Assembly: GCF_001894885.1 (NCBI RefSeq)
Contig: NZ_BCXB01000026.1
Coordinates: 1 to 61,379 of the forward strand
DNA length: 61,379 bases
Origin: Rhodococcus marinonascens NBRC 14363
GTDB taxonomy: Bacteria; Actinomycetota; Actinomycetes; Mycobacteriales; Mycobacteriaceae
Reading direction: 5' to 3'
The notes beneath the pieces are model-generated. The model did no database searches. It had not been told where the DNA came from and worked only from the letters and a program-made list of their open reading frames with translations. The position numbers and the translations under genes are program-made. Numbering within the stretch: the first letter of the stretch is position 1; every line of letters begins with the position of its first letter. This document shows, one piece after another, positions 34,743-43,602 of the stretch.

Positions 34743-35060
34743 GTGCTCGCGACGGTCGCCAAGCAGTGCAACTGAGGATAGTGAACTGAGGGCCGTGGCA
34801 TCGACAGCCGGCGCGCGAAGTCCGGCATGCAGACGACCGTCGAGGGAAGCAGAACCGGACTTCCAAGGCCGCGTGGCGAAATCGCTCCGCCGGAGGGCCC
34901 GCTTCCTGGAATCGACGCATGACAGCACAGCGCGCGTCGGAAGAGGTTGTGGACTGGTCCAGGATTGAGACCGGGCCCTATCGGTAGCCGTATTGTTCGT
35001 GGATCGGGTGGCGCAGTCACCGGGCCGCGAAGCGTTCCGGTACGTCGACCCCCGGGACCC
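34659..35060 (+). repeat. Direct repeat, copy 1 (GNAT 3' end plus fadD 5' end)
   Basis: About 400 bases that recur with divergence at 37999-38388. Each copy holds the last 28 codons of the acetyltransferase, the spacer, and the first 50 or so codons of the FadD15-like gene, ending CGTCGACCCCCGG. The copies differ by many substitutions and indels in the spacer but are nearly identical around the fadD start. Confidence 0.85.
34919..35060 (+). pseudogene. 5' fragment of a FadD15-like gene
   Basis: ATG 34919 gives MTAQRASEEVVDWSRIE, identical to the intact gene at 38246, but a lost base shifts the frame to a TAG at 34985-34987. Homology continues in the shifted frame (VDRVAQSPGREAFRYVDPR) to about 35060 and then stops. 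Only the first tenth of the gene was duplicated. Confidence 0.85.
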
Positions 35061-35476
35061 TCTGAAGTGTCGACGCAGATTGTTCTCTGCAGGGGATCAG
35101 CTCGGCAGGCTCACCAAGAAACATTCTCGTGTTAGATGCAGATTCGGCAACGCCGAGCAAGGAGTACGTCTCTTTCGGTTATTATGATGCTGTGCAAGAT
35201 GATTGGGATGTAGTCGCCGAAGTCTGCCAGCTTGGCTTTCTCGCACCGAGTCTTTCGACGATCCCTCCGCGCCTACTCACGTCGTCGTAGTAGTTCCTGA
35301 CCTCAGGAGCAATGACTTGTATGGTTCGGATCCCGGAACCAGGTCGACTGTGCGAAGAGGAGTGGCTGCCAGAAGCCGGCAGATCTAGGCAATGTCCGAC
35401 TGCCCGTCCACAAGCCGGAGACACCGCCACCCTTATTGTCAGGATGGCGGTGTCATCCGATTCCACGGTGCCGGTG
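35061..35476. other. Stretch without an identified gene
   Basis: About 415 bases. From GTG 35131 to a stop at 35290 a plus frame gives a 53-residue protein containing DADSATPSKEYVSFGYYDAV, in a segment of lower GC than the surroundings, but no family is recognised. The terminator at 35420-35454 is the only other structure. Confidence 0.4.
35420..35454 (-). terminator. Hairpin terminator after the first YVTN gene
   Basis: GACACCGCCA at 35420-35429 pairs perfectly with TGGCGGTGTC at 35445-35454 around a 15-base loop. It lies 23 bases past the stop of the minus-strand beta-propeller gene. Confidence 0.7.
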
Positions 35477-36568
35477 TCAGCTGAAGGTGCTGCCGGCGCC
35501 TGAACCGCTGCCGGTCAACGAACCGAAGTCGATGCACAGCGACCCGAGGCACGTGTCGATGGCGATCACCGACACCGTATTGCCATCGATGTTGGTGACG
35601 TAGGCGCGCTTCCCGTTCGGGGTGATCGCCACCCCACGCGGACCGTTCCCGACCGGGACGGTCTCGATGACGGTGTTGGTGGCGGTCTCGATCACCGCCA
35701 CCGAACCATCGTCACCGTTGGTGACGTAGGCGCGTTTCCCGTTCGGGGTGATCGCCACCCCACGCGGACCGTCCCCGACCGGGACGGTCTCGACCACGGT
35801 GTTGGTGGCGGTCTCGATCACCGCCACCGAATCGTCACTAGCGTTGGTGACGTAGGCGCGGGATCCGTCCGGGGTGATCGCCACCCCACGCGGTCTGTTC
35901 CCGACCGCGACGGTCGTGATCTCGGTGTTGGTGGCGGTGTCGATCACCGACACCGAATTATCAAGTCGGTTGGTGACGTAGGCGAAGGACCCGTCCGGGG
36001 TGACCGCCACCTCACGCGGCCTGTTCCCGACCGCGACGGTCGTGATCTCGGTGTTGGTGGCGGTGTCGATCACCGACACCGAATTATCAAGTCGGTTGGT
36101 GACGTAGGCGAAGGACCCGTCCGGGGTGACCGCCACCCAGTGCGGGAAATTCCCGACCAGGACCGTCGTGATCTCGGTGTTGCTGCCGGTGTCGATCACC
36201 GACACCGAATCGTCAAAACCGTTCGCGACGTAGGCGCGGGATCCGTCCGGGGTGATCGCCACCCCGAACGGCCTGTTCCCGACCGGGATGGGTGCGCCCA
36301 CGACGGTGTTGGTGCCGGTGTCGATCACCGACACCGAATCGCCACCTCTGTTGGTGACGTAGGCGCGGGACCCGTCCGGTGTGACCGCCACCCCGACCGG
36401 GAAGCCCCCCACGGGGACGGTGTCGATGACCGTATCCGCTGCCGCGGCCGCCGCCCCCAGTCCGGCCATACCAACCGCCATCGCGAAAACAGCTGTCAAC
36501 CCGAGCACCAGACGCTGGGCGCGACCCCCGCCCGTGGCGTACCGGCGAAAACTCCTGTGGTTATTCAC
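35477..36568 (-). CDS. Secreted YVTN-family beta-propeller protein, paralogue 1
   Basis: 363 aa from GTG 36568, with a TAGGAG site 7 nt upstream. A signal peptide (VFAMAVGMAGLGAAAAAADT) is followed by about seven repeats of 42 residues with the core GVAITPDGSRAYVTN, (D)SVSVID, TNTEITTV, one blade each, enough to close a seven-bladed propeller. The C-terminal tail is CLGSLCIDFGSLTGSGSG, with two cysteines. Repeats 3 and 4 are almost identical at the DNA level, so recent repeat copying is likely. Function unknown; such surface propellers bind proteins or polymers. Confidence 0.85.
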   Translation of the reverse strand: MNNHRSFRRYATGGGRAQRLVLGLTAVFAMAVGMAGLGAAAAAADTVIDTVPVGGFPVGVAVTPDGSRAYVTNRGGDSVSVIDTGTNTVVGAPIPVGNRPFGVAITPDGSRAYVANGFDDSVSVIDTGSNTEITTVLVGNFPHWVAVTPDGSFAYVTNRLDNSVSVIDTATNTEITTVAVGNRPREVAVTPDGSFAYVTNRLDNSVSVIDTATNTEITTVAVGNRPRGVAITPDGSRAYVTNASDDSVAVIETATNTVVETVPVGDGPRGVAITPNGKRAYVTNGDDGSVAVIETATNTVIETVPVGNGPRGVAITPNGKRAYVTNIDGNTVSVIAIDTCLGSLCIDFGSLTGSGSGAGSTFS

Positions 36569-36801
36569 ATTTTTCTCCTACCTCAGAGAAGAGCAACGGA
36601 TCAACCGTGCAGTCACGATGGCCGACGTCCGAATCCCGAACACCAGCCCAGGAGAGACTAACAACCGAAATCCCGATTTCGGCCCAGGACTCGCCGAAGC
36701 ACTCACGGCCACAAGACCATACGATGCACGACCGAGCACGCGAACCGCCGTACAGTGCCCCCCATACGGTGAGGCGGCGTGCTACCTCTCCAGTGCGGGT
36801 G
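36569..36801. other. Intergenic region between the two propeller genes
   Basis: 233 bases, no gene. It resembles the region upstream of paralogue 2 (37765-37990): both have TTTTTCTCCT, CTCAGAG, CGGATCAACC and a later CTCACGGCC in the same order, showing that promoter and gene were duplicated together. Confidence 0.6.
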
Positions 36802-37764
36802 TCAGCTGAAGGCGCTGCCTGGGCCCGAACCGCTGCCGGTCAACGAACCGAAATCGAAGCACAGAGATCCGGTGCACCGGTCGATGGCGATCGCCGACAC
36901 CGTATCGTCGTCAAAGTTGGCGACGTAGGCGTGCGACCCGTCCGGGGTGACCGCCACCGCGAACGGACCGTTCCCGACAGGAACAGTCGTGGCCACGGTC
37001 TTCCCGGCGGTGTCGATCACCGACACCGAACCGCCGCCAAAGTTGGTGACGTAGGCGCGGGACCCGTCCGGCGTGATCGCCACCCCGGTCGGATAGTTGC
37101 CGACCGGAACGGTCGTGGCCACGGTGTTCCCGGTCGTCTCGATCACCGACACCGAACGGCCGACACCGTTGGCGACATAGGCGCGGGACCCGTCCCGGGT
37201 GACCGCCACCCCGCGCGGGCTCTCCCCGACCGGAATGGTCGTGGCCACGGTGTTCCCGGTCGTCTCGATCACCGACACCGAATTGTCACGAGAGTTGGTG
37301 ACGTAGGCGCGGGACCCGTCCGGGGTGACCGCCACCCCACGCGGGCCGTCCCCGACCGGAACGGTCGTGGCCACGGTGTTCCCGGTCGTCTCGATCACCG
37401 ACACGGAACCGCCGTCAAAGTTGGTGACGTAGGCGCGGGACCCGTCCGGTGTGACCGCCACCCCGACCGGGAAGCCCCCGACCGGAACGGTCGTGGCCAC
37501 GGTGTTCCCGGTCGTCTCGATCACCGACACCGAATCGCCAAGAGCGTTGGTGACGTAGGCGTGGGACCCGTCCGGGGTGACCGCCACCCAGGATGGGCTG
37601 TCTCCGACCGGAACGGTAGCGATGACGGAATCTGCCGCCGCGGCCGCCGCCCCCATTCCGGCCATGCCGAGCACCATCGTGAAAGCGGCTGTCATCCTCA
37701 GCATGACACGTTGGCTGCGCGCGCCGACCCTGGGACAACTGCGAAAACTACTGCGGCGATTCAC
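36802..37764 (-). CDS. Secreted YVTN-family beta-propeller protein, paralogue 2
   Basis: 320 aa from GTG 37764, chosen because it matches the paralogue's start and has an AGGAG site. Signal peptide (FTMVLGMAGMGAAAAAADSV), then about six repeats with the core GVAVTPDGSRAYVTN, DSVSVIETTGNTVATTVPVG, and a closing tail CTGSLCFDFGSLTGSGSG shared with paralogue 1. It has one repeat fewer than paralogue 1, so blade number varies by repeat gain or loss. Role unknown. The pair lies between the two copies of the 400-bp direct repeat. Confidence 0.85.
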   Translation of the reverse strand: MNRRSSFRSCPRVGARSQRVMLRMTAAFTMVLGMAGMGAAAAAADSVIATVPVGDSPSWVAVTPDGSHAYVTNALGDSVSVIETTGNTVATTVPVGGFPVGVAVTPDGSRAYVTNFDGGSVSVIETTGNTVATTVPVGDGPRGVAVTPDGSRAYVTNSRDNSVSVIETTGNTVATTIPVGESPRGVAVTRDGSRAYVANGVGRSVSVIETTGNTVATTVPVGNYPTGVAITPDGSRAYVTNFGGGSVSVIDTAGKTVATTVPVGNGPFAVAVTPDGSHAYVANFDDDTVSAIAIDRCTGSLCFDFGSLTGSGSGPGSAFS

Positions 37765-37998
37765 ATTTTTCTCCTGCCTCAGAGGAACAAAACGGATCAA
37801 CCTTTCAGTGGGAAAACCGGCGCCCCGGATCCGACCACCAGCCGATCGGAGGTTAACAGCAAGATTCTGATCGCGACTCCAGATCCGCCGAACTCCTCAC
37901 GGCCAGAATGCCACTCGTATCCCGTGCCGAGTCGTTCTGGACCGGGAACGGAGCGCAGCGCAGGTGCGGTGCTCGGTCGGCGACGAGAGTAGGGGTGG

Positions 37999-38388
37999 GT
38001 CGGCGAGGGGTTCCTTCCGCCGGACAATCCGATCGACGACGGCGCTCACTACCTCAACAGGCTCGATCTCCGCTCTGAATGAGTGCTCACGATGGTCGCC
38101 GAGCACTACAACAGGGGACCCGTGCGCTGGCCACCGCGACCCGAAGTCAAGCAATCAGACGGCCGTCGCGGAGAACACCACCGGACTTTCGAGGCCGCCT
38201 TGCGAAACCGCTCCGCCGGGCGGCGCCGCTTCCTAAGATCGACGCATGACAGCACAGCGCGCGTCGGAAGAGGTTGTGGACTGGTCCAGGATCGAGAACC
38301 GGGCCCCGTCGGTAGCCGCATTGTTCGTGGATCGGGTGGCGCAGTCACCGGGCCGTGAAGCGTTCCGCTACGTCGACCCCCGGAACCC
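37999..38388 (+). repeat. Direct repeat, copy 2 (GNAT 3' end plus fadD 5' end)
   Basis: Counterpart of 34659-35060. The first 84 bases (37999-38082) encode VGEGFLPPDNPIDDGAHYLN ... ending SE and a stop, an orphan acetyltransferase C-terminus; the rest leads into the intact fadD gene at 38246. Confidence 0.85.
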
Positions 38389-40102
38389 GAGCCGGTGGAA
38401 CAGCATCACGTGGTCCGAGACAGGCGAACGGGTGCTCAACCTCGCCGCCGGACTCATCGGACTCGGCGTGCAGGCCGAGCAACGGGTGGCGCTGGCTTCG
38501 TCCACCCGGTACGAATGGGCACTGGCTGATCTGGCGGTGATGTGCGCCGGCGCGGCCACCACTACGGTGTATCCGACCACCAAGGCCGACGACGTCGCCT
38601 ACATCGTCGCCAACTCCGGCAGCCGCATCGTCTTCGCGGAGGATCCGACTCAACTGGCCAAGCTGCGGGAGCGGCGAGATGAACTCGGCCATGTCGAGAA
38701 GGTCGTGCTAATTGACGGCAGCCCCGGCGCCAACGACGACGGCTGGGTCATCGCCTTCGAGCAATTGCACGACCTCGGTGCCGAACTACTCGCCCGGACA
38801 CCCGAAGCCGTGCACCAGCGGATCGAGGCGATCAAGCCGGACGACCTGGCCACCCTGATCTACACCTCGGGGACCACGGGCAGACCGAAAGGAGTGCGCC
38901 TGTCGCACTCCGCGTGGACGTACGAGGTCGCGGCGGTCGACTCCACCGGCATTCTCGACGCCGACGACCTTCAATACCTCTGGCTCCCTTTGTCCCACGT
39001 GTTCGGAAAGCTCTTGCTCACCCTCCCCCTGCAGATCGGTTTCGCGACCGCGATCGACGGCCGCGTCGACAAGATCGTCGAGAATCTCGCTGTGGTGCGA
39101 CCCACGTTCATGGGCGCGGCTCCCCGGATCTTCGAGAAGGCCTACGCGCGCATCATCTCGACGGTGCGTGAGGAGGGTGGACTGAAGGAGAAGATCTTCG
39201 ACTGGGCGATCGGTGTCGGACTCGCGGTGTCGAGGGCGAAACAGGCGGGCAAGAAGCCGTCCACCCTGGATTCGATCCAGCACGCCGTGGCCGACCGACT
39301 GGTGTACAGCACCATCCGAGATCGCTTCGGCGGGCGCCTGAAGTTCTTCATCTCCGGTTCGGCGGCACTCAATCGTGATGTCGCGCAATGGTTCGACGCT
39401 GTCGGCATCGTCGTCCTGGAGGGCTACGGACTGTCCGAGACCAGTGCCGCGACGTTCGTCAACCGCCCGTCCGCGTACCAGTTCGGCACTGTCGGCTGGC
39501 CCGTCCCCGGCACCGAGCTCCAGATCGCCGACGACGGCGAGGTCCTCATCAAGGGTCCGGGCGTCATGGGTGGGTATCACGAGAATCCTGAAGCCACGGC
39601 CGAGGCGCTCACCGAGGACGGCTGGTTCCACACCGGCGACATCGGGAAGGTCGACGACAAAGGCTACCTACGAATCACCGATCGCAAGAAGGACATGTTC
39701 AAGACGTCCAACGGCAAGTACGTCGCGCCGTCCGCGGTCGCGGCCACATTCAAGGGCATCTGCCCGTACGTCGGCGAGATCATCGTCGACGGCGAAGGGA
39801 AGTCGTACTGCGTAGCCCTGATCTCCCTCGACGCCGAATCCATCGGCGAATGGGCGAAACAGCACCAGATGGGCGACAAGTCGCTCGCCGAAATCGCCGA
39901 CGCTCAGCAGACCCGTAACTTGATCGGCGGCTACGTCGAGGAACTCAATGCCAACCTGAACCGGTGGGAGCAGATCAAGAAGTTCCACATCCTCGAACGG
40001 GAACTGACCATCGAGAACGGCGAGATCACACCGAGCATGAAACTCAAACGCAAGGTCGTGATGACAAATTTCTCCGACGCACTCGCGGATCTCTACATCT
40101 GA
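38246..40102 (+). CDS. Long-chain acyl-CoA synthetase, FadD15-like
   Basis: 618 aa from ATG 38246. AMP-forming ligase motifs: LATLIYTSGTTGRPKGVRLS (P-loop), YLWLPLSHVFGK, EGYGLSETSAATFVN, GWFHTGDIGKVDDKGYLRIT then DRKKDMFKTSNGKYVAP, and a late Lys (ITPSMKLKRK). Length and the SGSAALNRDVAQWFDAVGI stretch fit the FadD15 group. It activates long-chain fatty acids to CoA esters with ATP. TAAGAT, 6 bases before the ATG, may be a -10 box for a leaderless mRNA. The upstream 250 bases are part of the direct repeat. Confidence 0.92.
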   Translation: MTAQRASEEVVDWSRIENRAPSVAALFVDRVAQSPGREAFRYVDPRNPSRWNSITWSETGERVLNLAAGLIGLGVQAEQRVALASSTRYEWALADLAVMCAGAATTTVYPTTKADDVAYIVANSGSRIVFAEDPTQLAKLRERRDELGHVEKVVLIDGSPGANDDGWVIAFEQLHDLGAELLARTPEAVHQRIEAIKPDDLATLIYTSGTTGRPKGVRLSHSAWTYEVAAVDSTGILDADDLQYLWLPLSHVFGKLLLTLPLQIGFATAIDGRVDKIVENLAVVRPTFMGAAPRIFEKAYARIISTVREEGGLKEKIFDWAIGVGLAVSRAKQAGKKPSTLDSIQHAVADRLVYSTIRDRFGGRLKFFISGSAALNRDVAQWFDAVGIVVLEGYGLSETSAATFVNRPSAYQFGTVGWPVPGTELQIADDGEVLIKGPGVMGGYHENPEATAEALTEDGWFHTGDIGKVDDKGYLRITDRKKDMFKTSNGKYVAPSAVAATFKGICPYVGEIIVDGEGKSYCVALISLDAESIGEWAKQHQMGDKSLAEIADAQQTRNLIGGYVEELNANLNRWEQIKKFHILERELTIENGEITPSMKLKRKVVMTNFSDALADLYI

Positions 40103-40141
40103 TTTGACCCTCACGCGAGGTAAGGCTGCACGCTAGAGAAT

Positions 40142-40903
40142 GTGAGCGAGAAACACACGGTAGGCGTCGTTGCCAGGCTGGTCGGAGTGAGCGTGCGCAC
40201 TCTGCACCACTACGACGAGATCGGTCTGGTGACGCCGTCCGGCCGCAGACCCAGTGGGTACCGCAGTTATTCGGATGCAGACGTGGAACGGCTGCACCGA
40301 GTGTTGATGTACCGGGAGTTGGGTTTCCCTCTCGAGGAGATCACAGCCCTCCTCGACGACCCCGACGTGGATGCACTCGCGCATCTGCGGCGACAGCACG
40401 CGTTGCTGGGTGAACGCATCGATCGCTTACACCAGATGGCTGCAGCCGTGGAGAAGATGATGGAGGCAAAAAGCATGGACATTGCGCTCACCCCCGAAGA
40501 GCAGCACGAGATCTTCGGCGACAACTGGCGCAGCGAGGAGTACGCAGCCGAGGCCGAGGAGCGCTGGGGCGACAGCACCGCCTGGAAGCAGTCACAGCAG
40601 CGCACCGCGAAGCTGAAGAAGCAGGACTGGCAGCGAATCAAGGCCGAGACAGACGCACTCGAGGCGAGGCTTGCGCAAGCAATGGGTGAGGGCGCCGAAC
40701 CTGGGTCCGATCGGGCGAACGCGCTCGCTGAGGAACATCGCGCCTGGGTCTCGAAGTTCTACGACTGTGACCACGCGATGCAGGTGAACGTCGCCGAGAT
40801 GTACGTCGCCGACGACCGCTTTCGAAGGCACTACGACGAGGTTGCCCAGGGGCTCGCCCAGTACGTGCGGGACGTCATCGTCGCCAACGCGAAGCAGCAA
40901 TAA
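40142..40903 (+). CDS. MerR-family regulator with TipAS-like effector domain
   Basis: 253 aa from GTG 40142. The MerR helix-turn-helix is VGVVARLVGVSVRTLHHYDE then GLVTPSGRRPSGYRSYSDAD (residues 7-50), then a long dimer helix ending EKMMEAKSM near 115. The C-terminal domain, with LTPEEQHEIFGDNWRSEEYA and FYDCDHAMQVNVAEMYVADD, is of the TipAS type that binds thiopeptides and other drugs in Streptomyces TipAL. It probably controls a multidrug response. It starts 39 bases after fadD. Confidence 0.88.
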   Translation: MSEKHTVGVVARLVGVSVRTLHHYDEIGLVTPSGRRPSGYRSYSDADVERLHRVLMYRELGFPLEEITALLDDPDVDALAHLRRQHALLGERIDRLHQMAAAVEKMMEAKSMDIALTPEEQHEIFGDNWRSEEYAAEAEERWGDSTAWKQSQQRTAKLKKQDWQRIKAETDALEARLAQAMGEGAEPGSDRANALAEEHRAWVSKFYDCDHAMQVNVAEMYVADDRFRRHYDEVAQGLAQYVRDVIVANAKQQ

Positions 40904-40916
40904 CCCGTTCGCCGGG

Positions 40917-41483
40917 TCAGTACGGATGCCGGTCGGACTTCGCCAGCCACACGTCGTAGACCTCGGCTCCGAGGTCCGGCCGGAATTGCTCGATCTTGAT
41001 GCGGCGCTCTTCGAACGGCCGGTTGAAGTCTTCGTACTGGAACGCGTCGTCGAACCCGATCGCGCTGGTGGCCTCGAGATCGCTGGAGAAATGTACCGCC
41101 TCGAGCCTCGCCCAGTAGATGGCGCTCATACACATCGGGCAAGGTGCGCCGCTGATGTAGATTTCCATGCCCATCAACATCTTCGCGCGCTCCGGGACCT
41201 TGTCTGCCGATCCCTCCGGGCGCGGAACCAACTCGAGCGTCGAATCGCGGCGACGGTTCTTCGCAATCGACGGCGCCTCCGAATTCAACACCTGCACCGC
41301 TTTTCGGATCGTTTCGATCTCCGCATGTGCGGTGATGTCGCCGGTCAGCAGGACGCGGTTCTGGCCACGCGCCACGATTTCGCCGCCCCTCGCGATCACC
41401 GCGCCGAACGGCCCGCCCCAATCGTTCCTGACCGATTCCTCGGCCAGTCGGCATGCCTCTGCCATGAGTTCATCCCGTGTCAC
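40917..41483 (-). CDS. Nucleoside/guanine deaminase (cytidine deaminase-like fold)
   Basis: 188 aa from GTG 41483; the frame extends upstream to 41606, but the family N-terminus (RDELMAEACRLAEESVRNDW) starts here. Zinc motifs are TAHAEIETI (His and catalytic Glu) and GAPCPMCMSAIYWARL (two Cys). AFQYEDFNRPFEERRIKIEQ near the end fits the guanine-deaminase-like group of bacterial nucleoside deaminases. It would hydrolyse an amino group from a purine or cytosine base. Convergent with the MerR gene. Confidence 0.85.
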   Translation of the reverse strand: MTRDELMAEACRLAEESVRNDWGGPFGAVIARGGEIVARGQNRVLLTGDITAHAEIETIRKAVQVLNSEAPSIAKNRRRDSTLELVPRPEGSADKVPERAKMLMGMEIYISGAPCPMCMSAIYWARLEAVHFSSDLEATSAIGFDDAFQYEDFNRPFEERRIKIEQFRPDLGAEVYDVWLAKSDRHPY

Positions 41484-41651
41484 AATTCGTCCCGATCTGC
41501 ATCGCATCACCGACCGCTCGCCTGGTCGATCTGATGTCATTGCGCGCGTTGGCCTGTGGTCTCCCAAAGTATGCGCCGGCACAGGGCGGAGTGAACTATA
41601 TGACACACCCTCACCGGCCTCCGGTCCGCATGTCGGGACTATCCTGAACCT

Positions 41652-42038
41652 ATGTCCACGTTGCAGCGTCCCAGCCTCAGCCAGTACGTCGGATACTTGT
41701 TCGGTCGCACTCTACCCGACTCGATGCAGGATTGGGTCCGCAACGACCTGGTCGGACCTGGCGCCTCGGTGCGGTATGTCACGCGGTTCATGCTTCCCGT
41801 CGTTGTGGTGCTGCTGCTGTTTCTACTCATCCCAGGTCCGGTGTGGATTCCGCTGGCGATGATGGCCCTGCTGCTGATCCCGCTTCTTTACTTCGCGGTC
41901 GCTCTGATGAACAACTACCGGCGTCACCGCTTGCTCATTCACGGTCTCGATCCGGGGCTCCTGAACGAGAAGGCGACACGCCGCGCGAACCGCACCCGCG
42001 AGGACTACGAGAAGCGTCACGGCCGCACCCTGGAATAG
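41652..42038 (+). CDS. DUF5313 family membrane protein
   Basis: 128 aa from ATG 41652. RPSLSQYVGYLFGRTLPDSM and WVRNDLVGPGASVRYVTRF at the start match DUF5313 of mycobacteria and relatives. Two membrane helices (about 48-62 and 66-86) and a basic C-terminal tail (ATRRANRTREDYEKRHGR) follow. Function unknown. The stop codon lies inside the first unit of an 18-bp tandem repeat. Confidence 0.8.
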   Translation: MSTLQRPSLSQYVGYLFGRTLPDSMQDWVRNDLVGPGASVRYVTRFMLPVVVVLLLFLLIPGPVWIPLAMMALLLIPLLYFAVALMNNYRRHRLLIHGLDPGLLNEKATRRANRTREDYEKRHGRTLE

Positions 42039-42075
42039 CGCCGCACCCTGGAATAGCGCCGCACTCTGGCATCGC
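42022..42075. repeat. 18-bp tandem repeat
   Basis: Units GCCGCACCCTGGAATAGC at 42022-42039 and 42040-42057 are identical, and a third (42058-42075) has three substitutions. Being a multiple of three and covering the DUF5313 stop codon (42036-42038), duplicates do not change the protein. Confidence 0.85.
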
Positions 42076-42158
42076 GGTGCGACGGGCGATACAGTCGAAT
42101 TGTCTGAAAGAATCGCTGAATTGCCTGCTTGCAATCGCCGCTGCTGGAAGTCGAGCTC

Positions 42159-43064
42159 ATGAAACGCTTCGATCTTCGTCGCCGGACCGATCAACTCGAT
42201 CCCGAGACGCAGCACGAAGAGATCTCCCGCATTCTTGCCACGCAGGAGTTTCCCTGGGACATCAACCAGGCTCTCAGCTTCGCACTGTTCAGGACGTATG
42301 CCGTACCCAGCATCGGGCACCTGTTGTTCGAGACCGGTGAGTTCACCGAACGCGTGCAGAAGCGCTATGACGACACCGGGCTGATCCTCGACGCCGTCCT
42401 CGAACACGGCATGCACAGCGACCGTGGCCGGGCCGGGATCCGTCGAATGAACCAGATGCACGGCTCCTACAAGATCTCCGATGACGACATGCGATATGTC
42501 CTGTCGACGTTCGTTGTCACACCCGTCCGCTGGATCGACGACTTCGGCTGGCGCAAACTCACCCGCAACGAGATCATCGGATCCACGAATTACTACCGGA
42601 CTCTGGGCGCCCTCATGGGAATCAAACAGATCCCCGAAACTTTCGAGGCGTTCGAACAGTTCCTGGACGACTACGAGCGCGACCACTTCCTCTTCGACGA
42701 GGGCGCCCGCGCCGTCGCAGACTCCACCCTCGATCTTCTCTGCACCTTCCCGCCCAACAACCTCGCACCCGCGGCCCTGATCAAGCGATTCTCCTGGGCA
42801 ATCATGGACGATCCGCTCCTCGACGCATTCGCCTACGCCCGCCCCTCACCTCTCGTGCGGCGTCTGGCCCGCGGCGCACTGAAGGCGCGTGCACGACTCG
42901 TTCGCTTCTACCCGGTGCGGACCGAGCCCAAGTTCGCCCGCGACCTACCCAACATTCGCAGCTACCCGGCCGGGTACGAGGTGGAAAAACTGGGCACCTT
43001 CCCCAAAACCTGCCCGGTGAAGCACACCACCGGTACGGTCGCGCCGGAGAACACCTCATCCTGA
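42159..43064 (+). CDS. MpaB/Lcp-family (DUF2236) oxygenase-like protein
   Basis: 301 aa from ATG 42159, with GGAAG 8 nt upstream. Features of the family: FALFRTYAVPSIGHLLFETG, RYDDTGLILDAVLEHGMHSD, RAGIRRMNQMHGSYKISDDD and DFGWRKLTRNEIIGSTNYYR, a helical heme-type domain related to mycophenolate-pathway MpaB and rubber oxygenase Lcp. Many members are annotated as oxygenases without known substrate. Cytoplasmic: no signal peptide. Confidence 0.8.
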   Translation: MKRFDLRRRTDQLDPETQHEEISRILATQEFPWDINQALSFALFRTYAVPSIGHLLFETGEFTERVQKRYDDTGLILDAVLEHGMHSDRGRAGIRRMNQMHGSYKISDDDMRYVLSTFVVTPVRWIDDFGWRKLTRNEIIGSTNYYRTLGALMGIKQIPETFEAFEQFLDDYERDHFLFDEGARAVADSTLDLLCTFPPNNLAPAALIKRFSWAIMDDPLLDAFAYARPSPLVRRLARGALKARARLVRFYPVRTEPKFARDLPNIRSYPAGYEVEKLGTFPKTCPVKHTTGTVAPENTSS

Positions 43065-43200
43065 ACCGCTTTGACGTCCCCATCGGCGGAAAGAGTTGTG
43101 CTCGAATCGTTCTCGAACACACGAGGAATGGCAACGGCAATGCGCCCAGCTTGCCGTAACGTTGCTGCGCGAAAAGACCGTCGAACGGAAGGGATTACGC

Positions 43201-43602
43201 GTGAACTTCACTCGAGGGACCTTGGCCGTTGCCGCGCTGGCTGGAGCCGCATCTCTTGCTCTCGCACCCGTCGCAACCGCTTCAACCATCTATCAGATCA
43301 ACCCGACCCCGCTGATCGGAACTGTCTACGCGAACAATCTGGTGACGCTCGGCGCGCTGGTCACTCCCACCCCAGCGAGCGGGGATGGAACGTCGCCTGT
43401 CCTTCTCGAGATCACCGAACCTGACGGCGATGTGAATACGCGGACCATCCCGCTGACTTTCGGTCTCGGGACGGTGGCAACCAGAACCCACGAGGCCGGC
43501 CGGTACACCGCCGTGTTCACGTTCGACCCCCCGAACGGCACCCCGGCCGAGGCGACGATGGAGTTCGACGTCGTCCCGTCACCGTTTTCGGGAAGCAGCT
43601 GA
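43201..43602 (+). CDS. Small secreted protein
   Basis: 133 aa from GTG 43201, with GGAAGGG 7 nt upstream. A clear signal peptide (MNFTRGTLAVAALAGAASLA then LAPVATAS) precedes a beta-rich domain with LVTLGALVTPTPASGDGTSP and AGRYTAVFTFDPPNGTPAEA, resembling one Ig-like unit. No cysteines. The 3' end overlaps the convergent SDR-like gene by 24 bases. Function unknown; the pattern recalls small secreted Rhodococcus proteins. Confidence 0.75.
   Translation: MNFTRGTLAVAALAGAASLALAPVATASTIYQINPTPLIGTVYANNLVTLGALVTPTPASGDGTSPVLLEITEPDGDVNTRTIPLTFGLGTVATRTHEAGRYTAVFTFDPPNGTPAEATMEFDVVPSPFSGSS

Noticed and set aside
35540-37600. Regular DNA repeats that could be taken for a CRISPR array
   Set aside because: Period is about 126 bases, the repeats encode protein blades in frame, and no spacers of equal length or cas genes exist.
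36607-37992. A 461-residue repetitive plus-strand frame (HRHRIV... repeats)
   Set aside because: It is the antisense image of the YVTN repeats; the minus-strand product has signal peptide and the propeller core.
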